Shown in pieces: positions 6,349 to 13,432 of a DNA stretch of 13,432 nucleotides. The position numbers were made by a program, and so were the translations under genes. Numbering within the stretch: the stretch's first letter is position 1; each line of letters begins with the position of its first letter. This stretch comes from Gammaproteobacteria bacterium (GTDB lineage Bacteria > Pseudomonadota > Gammaproteobacteria > Competibacterales > Competibacteraceae). Location of the stretch: NCBI GenBank assembly GCA_003562535.1, contig PWUP01000081.1, forward strand, positions 1 to 13,432. Reading direction: 5' to 3'. The notes below the pieces were generated by a model. It was given only the letters and a program-made list of their open reading frames with translations. It had not been told where the DNA came from and did no database searches.

Positions 6349-7026
6349 CTAACGTGACATGGCGATTTTCACAGCCGGTTCGGTATCCACTATCGGAGCA
6401 ATAGTCGGGGCATCGGGTGGAGTGGCACGCAGTAGCGTCCAGTATCCCCACAGATTCACAGGTGAGCGCTGCACTACATTCAGACCTGTGGCGCGAACGA
6501 ACTCCTCAAGTTCAAAATCGGGTCGAAAACCCATTAATTTTGACAGGGGAGCAACCATTTTTTCTAAACGACTCATCACCGGGTGAGTGCTATGGAAGTG
6601 GTTAACGATGAATAACTCGCCTCCCGGTCGGCACACCCGAGTCATTTCCGCAATCAGTTGGCGCGGATTAGGCACGACGGACGCGACATACATGGCAACA
6701 ACTTTATCGAAACTGTGGTCAGCAAAGCTCATGGCCTCGGCGTCCATTTCATACAGTTCCACCTGTTTAAGTTCCATTTCTTGACAGCGTTGACGAGCTT
6801 TCGCCAGCATCTCTGGCGATACATCGATACCAGTCACCTGAGTATCATCGGGGTACAATGGCAATGACAGTCCGGTACCGACACCGACTTCTAGAATATG
6901 ATCACCGGGTTGGCAATCCAACAGATCGATGACCGCCTTGCGCCCTGGCTGAAATAAGGCACCAAAATAGAAATCGTACCGACCGGCGTAACGGCGATAA
7001 GATTTTTGAATTGCGTTGATATCCAA
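6349..7026 (-). CDS. pmtA: PmtA-like phospholipid (phosphatidylethanolamine) N-methyltransferase
   Basis: This is a class I S-adenosylmethionine methyltransferase of 225 residues. Its motifs fit the soluble Rhodobacter-type PmtA family, which methylates phosphatidylethanolamine towards phosphatidylcholine at the membrane surface. It has YRRYAGRYDFYFG (10-22), ILEVGVGTGLSLPLYP (44-59, SAM-binding motif I), VTGIDVSPEMLAKAR (64-78), VVAMYVASVVPNP (109-121) and CRPGGELFIVNHF (132-144). The last three are characteristic of PmtA rather than UbiE. The final 25 residues (about 200-225) are rich in Pro, Ala and Thr and are an extension. The start is TTG at 7026-7024, ten bases after AAAGGA, because an in-frame TGA lies just upstream and the nearby ATG is in another frame. 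The substrate is inferred by family likeness only. Confidence 0.82.
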   Translation of the reverse strand: MDINAIQKSYRRYAGRYDFYFGALFQPGRKAVIDLLDCQPGDHILEVGVGTGLSLPLYPDDTQVTGIDVSPEMLAKARQRCQEMELKQVELYEMDAEAMSFADHSFDKVVAMYVASVVPNPRQLIAEMTRVCRPGGELFIVNHFHSTHPVMSRLEKMVAPLSKLMGFRPDFELEEFVRATGLNVVQRSPVNLWGYWTLLRATPPDAPTIAPIVDTEPAVKIAMSR

Positions 7027-7065
7027 AGGTATTCATTCCTTTATTGCGAGTGGGTTGGGGGCACT

Positions 7066-7094
7066 ATTATCGCTATCCTATTGGCAGGGTACAA
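7066..7094 (-). promoter_or_regulatory. Candidate promoter of the methyltransferase gene
   Basis: On the minus strand TTGTAC (7094-7089) and GATAAT (7071-7066) are separated by 17 bases. The -10 matches the sigma-70 consensus at five of six positions and the -35 at three of six. The start of transcription would be near 7059, about 33 bases before the TTG start codon, with the AAAGGA ribosome site in between. This supports separate transcription of the methyltransferase rather than read-through from the kinase gene. Confidence 0.45.
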
Positions 7095-7113
7095 GAACAG
7101 TCTCAGTTTAGAG

Positions 7114-8457
7114 TTAGCGATAGTTCAAGTTGCGCTCAATTTCTGCTTTTAGTGCTAATAATTCGGGATGTTGGGGCATGGCGATGAGTCCGGCCTCTAC
7201 CAAGCGGCGCAGATTGCTCGGCGCATCACCTTGATCTAGGCCGTGTTGGGTTTGCTCCAAAAAGTGTTCAGCAATCTGGCGTAAACCGGCTCGTGCGGCC
7301 TCATTATCTGGATCCAGTTTTAGCACCTCGCGGAAACTATGGGCTGCATTGCTGACAGGCGGATCAACTAACCGCCCTATTTCCAAATGAAATTCAGCCA
7401 TTTCTAACATGCTTGCGACTTGGGCTTGTTGGGCTGGTGTCAGCGAGCGCACGGCATGTATCTCTAAGGCAAAGGGATCAATAGGGGCAATATGCGCACT
7501 GTTGAGTTCATCAGGCGGTGGTGACGGTGGGCTAAAGAGCTGATAGCTCCAATAACCGCTGATGCCGAGCACCAGCACTGCGGTCACGGTACCCGCCCAG
7601 AGTGGCCAATGACGAGCGAGGCGGAAGGGTGCGGATACGGCTTTGCCGGTATCGGGTGGGGTACGCAAGGGTTGCAGTGCCGCAATCAATTCATCAGCCG
7701 TGGCAAACCGGTCATCGGGTTTTTTAGCCATCAGCCGGTTGATCATCGGCTGAAAGGCACTGAGTTCAGCCGGTAGTTTGGGAATGGGATCGTTAACGTG
7801 CATCAGTGCCACGGCAAAGGAGTCCGTCGCTTTATAAGGCTTTTCGCCGGTCAGCATTTCATGAAACATCACGCCTAGGCTGTATAAATCACAGCGCGAA
7901 TCCACCTCTTTGCCCAGCGCTTGCTCGGGGCTCATATAGCTCGGTGTGCCCACAGCCCAACCCGTGCGCGTCATCTGGGTGCCTGCGCCCAGGGATTTGG
8001 CAATACCGAAATCGCTGAGAATCGGTGTGCCATCCTCCCGAAATAAAATATTTGCTGGCTTGACATCGCGGTGGATAAAGTTACGTTTATGGGCATAACC
8101 CAAGGCGCTGGCCAGAGCGATGAGGATTTCAACCGCCTCAGCCGGTGGCAGTCCTTGTTTAATGCGCTCCTTAAGCGTGCCACCGTTGACGTACTCCATA
8201 GCCATGAAGTAATTCGACTGCACCACACCGATGTCGTAAATCGTGATGATATTGGGGTGATTAAGCTGTGCCACGATTTTGCCTTCCTTCAAAAACCGCT
8301 CACGGAAGGTGTCATCCGTCACCAAGGACCCCGCCATCAATTTAAGGGCTACCCGTCGCTCCAGATTCTGGTGCAGGGCGAGGTAAACCGAAGCCATCGC
8401 CCCGCTGCCAATATGGCCTTCAATTATATAACCCGGAATTTGCATCGTATCGTCCAT
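7114..8457 (-). CDS. Membrane-anchored Hanks-type Ser/Thr protein kinase
   Basis: This is a 447-residue eukaryotic-like protein kinase of the PknB/StkP class. The kinase domain (about 8-265) carries all catalytic motifs: the glycine loop GSGAMASVY (17-25), lysine K39 in VALKLM, the RD-type loop HRDVKPANIL (129-138, catalytic D131), DFGIA (149-153) and GTPSYMSPEQ (170-179). It should be active. A single membrane helix lies at about 284-305 (LWAGTVTAVLVLGISGYW), followed by a proline-rich SPPSPPP. The remaining 130 or so residues should be periplasmic. They look helical and TPR-like (AHSFREVLKLDPDNEAARAG at 372-391) rather than PASTA repeats. The start at 8457 is chosen because GAGGA lies seven bases upstream; an in-frame ATG at 8493 has no such site. 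No partner phosphatase gene is adjacent, and the substrate is unknown. Confidence 0.93.
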   Translation of the reverse strand: MDDTMQIPGYIIEGHIGSGAMASVYLALHQNLERRVALKLMAGSLVTDDTFRERFLKEGKIVAQLNHPNIITIYDIGVVQSNYFMAMEYVNGGTLKERIKQGLPPAEAVEILIALASALGYAHKRNFIHRDVKPANILFREDGTPILSDFGIAKSLGAGTQMTRTGWAVGTPSYMSPEQALGKEVDSRCDLYSLGVMFHEMLTGEKPYKATDSFAVALMHVNDPIPKLPAELSAFQPMINRLMAKKPDDRFATADELIAALQPLRTPPDTGKAVSAPFRLARHWPLWAGTVTAVLVLGISGYWSYQLFSPPSPPPDELNSAHIAPIDPFALEIHAVRSLTPAQQAQVASMLEMAEFHLEIGRLVDPPVSNAAHSFREVLKLDPDNEAARAGLRQIAEHFLEQTQHGLDQGDAPSNLRRLVEAGLIAMPQHPELLALKAEIERNLNYR

Positions 8458-8613
8458 TAAGCCATCCTCACGCTCATTTCGAACTACTTGCATTATAAGC
8501 CAGTATAAGCCGAGAGCTTTGCCGATGTCTGTGCTATCCTAAACGACTAAGCAAACCAAACTCTCAAACGGTCTTTACTCCTATCCGATTCTGTTAAGGA
8601 TGTTAATTTTTTA
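8458..8613. promoter_or_regulatory. Divergent promoter region between the kinase gene and gyrA
   Basis: Within this 156-base gap, the minus strand has a perfect TATAAT (8492-8497) about 35 bases before the kinase ATG, though no good -35 is seen at 17 bases. TATAAGCC is repeated directly at 8494-8501 and 8504-8511, one helical turn apart. On the plus strand TGCTATCCT (8532-8540) reads as an extended -10 (TG, one base, TATCCT) that could start gyrA transcription near 8547. The gyrA ribosome site is AAGGA at 8596-8600, 13 bases before the ATG, which is longer than usual. All promoter calls here rest on short matches. Confidence 0.4.
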
Positions 8614-11199
<2,586 letters not shown>

Positions 11200-11203
11200 C
11201 GCT

Positions 11204-12289
11204 ATGGCTGGTTCTCCCACCTTACGCAGTTTACGCGAACGCATTGACGCTTTAGACGAACAGATTCAGCAGTTATTGTCCGAACGCGCCCACTGCGCCC
11301 AACAAGTGGCTGAATTAAAACAGCAACCCGGAGCCAAGGCGCGGTATTATCGCCCGGAGCGCGAGGCGCAAATTCTGCGCCGAGTGCGTGAACGCAACAC
11401 CGGACCGTTAAAAGATCGCACGATGGTGCGTTTGTTTCGGGAAATTATCAGTGCGTGTCTAGCCTTAGAGCAATCATTGACGGTAGCCTATCTAGGCCCC
11501 CCGGGTACGTTTACCCATCATGCCGCCTTGCAGCATTTTGGACGCGCGGTACGCACCACAGCCGTAGCCTCAATTGATGATGCCTTTCGTGAGGTTGAAG
11601 CCGAAACGGCGGATTTTGCCGTCGTCCCTGTGGACAACTCCACTGAAGCGGTGGTTGGGCAGACCTTAGAACGTTTTGCCCAGTCGCCTTTGTGCATCTG
11701 CGGTGAGACGGTGGTGCCGGTGCATCAGCAATTGATCAGTCGCGCTGCTGGGTTAAAAGAAATCGACCGCCTGTATGCACGTCGGCAGGCGCTGTTGCAA
11801 TGTCGCGAATGGCTAGACAGTAACTTACCTCAGGTTGAGCGCATTGTCGTCGCCAGCAACAGTGAAGCCGCCCAGCGTGCCGCTAAAGACAGCAGCAGTG
11901 CGGCCATTACCAGTCCGATTGCCGCTGAAGTGTATGAGCTGTCGATTTTAGCCAGCACTATCGAAGATCAACCCGATACCGTCACCCGTTATTTAATCAT
12001 TGGCCATGATCCGGTGGCGGCTTCCGGACATGATCGCACGACAGTGCTGATTGCTGCGGTCGATCAAGCGGGTTTATTACACCGCATTCTCGAACCCTTG
12101 GCGCGCCATCAGATTGCAGTCAGCCGCATCGAATCGCGTCCCTCGCGACAGCCACCTTGGGATCAGCTATTCTTTGTCGATATTGAGGGGCATCAAGACC
12201 AGCCCGAGGTGTCGCTCGCTTTAGCCGAACTGGCGGAACTGGCCGATTTTTATAAATGCCTTGGCTCTTACCCCATTGATATAACATGA
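11204..12289 (+). CDS. pheA: Bifunctional chorismate mutase/prephenate dehydratase (P-protein)
   Basis: PheA converts chorismate to prephenate and then to phenylpyruvate for phenylalanine synthesis. From ATG 11204 the protein is 361 residues: an AroQ chorismate mutase domain (about 5-90, with R11, R28, K39, R53 and E54 aligned to the active site), a prephenate dehydratase domain (about 92-268) and a C-terminal ACT domain (about 278-360). Catalytic segments include YLGPPGTFTHHAA (96-108) and DNSTEAVV (144-151), where most relatives have STEG. TRYLIIG (261-267) replaces the usual TRF. The ACT motif ESRPSR (310-315) is intact, but the GAL motif reads AGLLH (289-293). An earlier in-frame ATG at 11189 lies inside gyrA and would add five residues. 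Neither start has a clear ribosome site. The gene starts 4 bases after gyrA and ends 8 bases before hisC, so all three genes are probably one transcript. Confidence 0.94.
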   Translation: MAGSPTLRSLRERIDALDEQIQQLLSERAHCAQQVAELKQQPGAKARYYRPEREAQILRRVRERNTGPLKDRTMVRLFREIISACLALEQSLTVAYLGPPGTFTHHAALQHFGRAVRTTAVASIDDAFREVEAETADFAVVPVDNSTEAVVGQTLERFAQSPLCICGETVVPVHQQLISRAAGLKEIDRLYARRQALLQCREWLDSNLPQVERIVVASNSEAAQRAAKDSSSAAITSPIAAEVYELSILASTIEDQPDTVTRYLIIGHDPVAASGHDRTTVLIAAVDQAGLLHRILEPLARHQIAVSRIESRPSRQPPWDQLFFVDIEGHQDQPEVSLALAELAELADFYKCLGSYPIDIT

Positions 12290-12297
12290 TGTGAACC

Positions 12298-13422
12298 ATG
12301 TCCTGTGATTTTATTCGCCCAGCGTTGCCCGCTGTGCAGCGCCTATCTCCCTATCAACCGGGTAAGCCGGAAGCAGAATTACGCCGTGAACTGGGCTTGG
12401 CTCACATTGTGAAATTGGCTTCTAATGAAAATCCGCTGGGTTGCAGCCCACGAGCCACTGCGGCCATGCAAGCAGCGCTCACCGATATTGCGCGTTACCC
12501 GGATGGCAATGGTTATGCCTTGAAACACGCCCTGGCAAGCCGGTTTGCGCTGTCACCAGACTGCATCACCCTAGGTAATGGCTCCAACGATGTGTTGGAA
12601 TTATTAGGGCGAGCGTATCTGGGGCCAGGACGCCATGCGGTCTTTTCCGAACATGCCTTCGCCGTTTATCCGCTGGTGGTGCAAGCGGTTGGCGCTGAAG
12701 CCCGCGTTGCACCCGCTTTGGCGACCGACAGTGCCATGCCCTATGGTCATGATTTAGCGGCTTTTCATCAACGTATTGACCAAGATACCCGCCTAGTCTT
12801 TATTGCCAATCCCAATAATCCCACAGGCACTTGGTTAAGCTCGGCGCAACTGGAGGATTTTCTCGCGGCTGTTCCCCCTCAGACCTTGGTGGTGATTGAT
12901 GAGGCGTATTGTGAATACGCGGAAAAACCGGATTATGCCAGTGTCGCACCCTGGCTGAGTCGCTGGCCGAATCTGGTTGTGCTGCGTACATTTTCCAAGG
13001 CTTACGGTTTGGCCGGATTACGAGTGGGCTATGCGTTGTCGCATCCCGAGGTGGCTGATATCCTTAATCGGGTGCGTCAGCCGTTTAATGTCAATAGTTT
13101 AGGCTTGTGTGCCGCTGAGGCGGCGTTGGAGGATAGCGAATTTCTCGATGTGAGTTGCACGGTCAATCGCCAGGGTATGGCGCAACTGCATGCCGCCTGT
13201 GAGCGCCTTGGGTTACGGGTTTTGCCCTCGGCGGCTAATTTTCTGTGCATTGATCTGGCTCGGCCTGGTGTGCCGATATTTGAGCGTCTGTTACAGCACG
13301 GCGTGATTGTGCGTCCGGTGGCCGGTTATGGCCTGCCTAATGCTTTGCGAGTCACCGTCGGGACTGAGGCTGAAAATCAGCACTTCATTACGGCGTTAAC
13401 TGAGGTGTTAGCGGCAGCATGA
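12298..13422 (+). CDS. hisC: Histidinol-phosphate aminotransferase
   Basis: HisC is a pyridoxal-phosphate transaminase of fold type I. It converts imidazole acetol-phosphate to histidinol phosphate and, in related clusters next to pheA and tyrA, may also act on aromatic amino acids. The 374-residue protein has LASNENPLG (40-48), a phosphate-binding loop GNGSNDV (93-99), ANPNNPTGTWL (170-180), VIDEAYCEY (199-207, D201 for the pyridine ring), the Schiff-base lysine K234 in TFSKAYGLAGLRVGY (231-245), and RVTVGTEAENQ near the C-terminus. Length is normal for the family. The start ATG at 12298 follows the pheA stop by 8 bases. The stop at 13420-13422 overlaps a possible ATG of the next gene. Substrate choice between histidine and aromatic pathways cannot be decided from sequence alone. 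Confidence 0.94.
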   Translation: MSCDFIRPALPAVQRLSPYQPGKPEAELRRELGLAHIVKLASNENPLGCSPRATAAMQAALTDIARYPDGNGYALKHALASRFALSPDCITLGNGSNDVLELLGRAYLGPGRHAVFSEHAFAVYPLVVQAVGAEARVAPALATDSAMPYGHDLAAFHQRIDQDTRLVFIANPNNPTGTWLSSAQLEDFLAAVPPQTLVVIDEAYCEYAEKPDYASVAPWLSRWPNLVVLRTFSKAYGLAGLRVGYALSHPEVADILNRVRQPFNVNSLGLCAAEAALEDSEFLDVSCTVNRQGMAQLHAACERLGLRVLPSAANFLCIDLARPGVPIFERLLQHGVIVRPVAGYGLPNALRVTVGTEAENQHFITALTEVLAAA

Positions 13423-13432
13423 CTCCCCTACA
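13419..13432 (+). CDS. First codons of a possible downstream gene, cut by the window edge
   Basis: An ATG at 13419-13421 overlaps the hisC stop in an ATGA arrangement and reads M-T-P-L before the window ends. The order pheA-hisC is followed by tyrA (prephenate dehydrogenase) in many gammaproteobacteria, so this is a reasonable guess. Only four residues are visible and no function can be read from them. Confidence 0.35.

Noticed and set aside
8458..8493. An upstream start for the Ser/Thr kinase at 8493
   Set aside because: It has no ribosome binding site, and its ATG overlaps the best -10-like sequence, while the ATG at 8457 has GAGGA seven bases upstream.

Overview
The window looks like ordinary chromosome from a gammaproteobacterium of moderate G+C content. 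The evidence is the accB-accC-prmA-fis block, PhoB/PhoR of Escherichia/Pseudomonas type, a 861-residue GyrA and a bifunctional AroQ-type PheA followed by HisC. I cannot name the genus. A membrane Ser/Thr kinase and a PmtA-like phospholipid methyltransferase suggest an environmental lineage rather than an enteric one. I found no mobile element, CRISPR array, rRNA, tRNA or convincing broken gene.

Layout. Everything from 1 to about 8457 is on the minus strand and everything from 8614 on is on the plus strand, so the 8458-8613 gap is a divergent promoter region. Read in its own direction, the minus strand carries: (i) a lone membrane-anchored Ser/Thr kinase (8457-7114); (ii) a PmtA-like methyltransferase (7026-6349) with its own promoter candidate; (iii) phoB-phoR-crcB-lipoprotein (6241-3318), led by a clear Pho box; (iv) a 363-bp gap with no supported gene (3317-2955); (v) accB-accC-prmA-fis (2954-1), in which each gene overlaps the next by 4 bases (by 1 base for accB/accC if the second Met of accC is used) and fis runs off the window edge. 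The plus strand carries gyrA-pheA-hisC, with the first codons of a probable next gene (perhaps tyrA) at the right edge.

How the genes work together. AccB and AccC are the biotin carrier and biotin carboxylase of acetyl-CoA carboxylase, the first step of fatty acid synthesis. PrmA methylates ribosomal protein L11 and Fis is a nucleoid protein. PhoR and PhoB sense and respond to phosphate, and the Pho box implies that phoBR regulates itself. CrcB exports fluoride. PheA and HisC feed phenylalanine and histidine/aromatic amino acid synthesis, and GyrA is the DNA gyrase A subunit.

The points most worth a second look are modest: alanine at the quinolone-determining position 83 of GyrA; an orphan lipoprotein with a FecR-like segment coupled to crcB; a Ser/Thr kinase with TPR-like helices outside the membrane; non-consensus dehydratase and feedback motifs in PheA; a short Fis lacking the usual N-terminal arm; and gene orders that lack dusB before fis and serC before pheA. 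I do not see an undescribed multi-gene system here.
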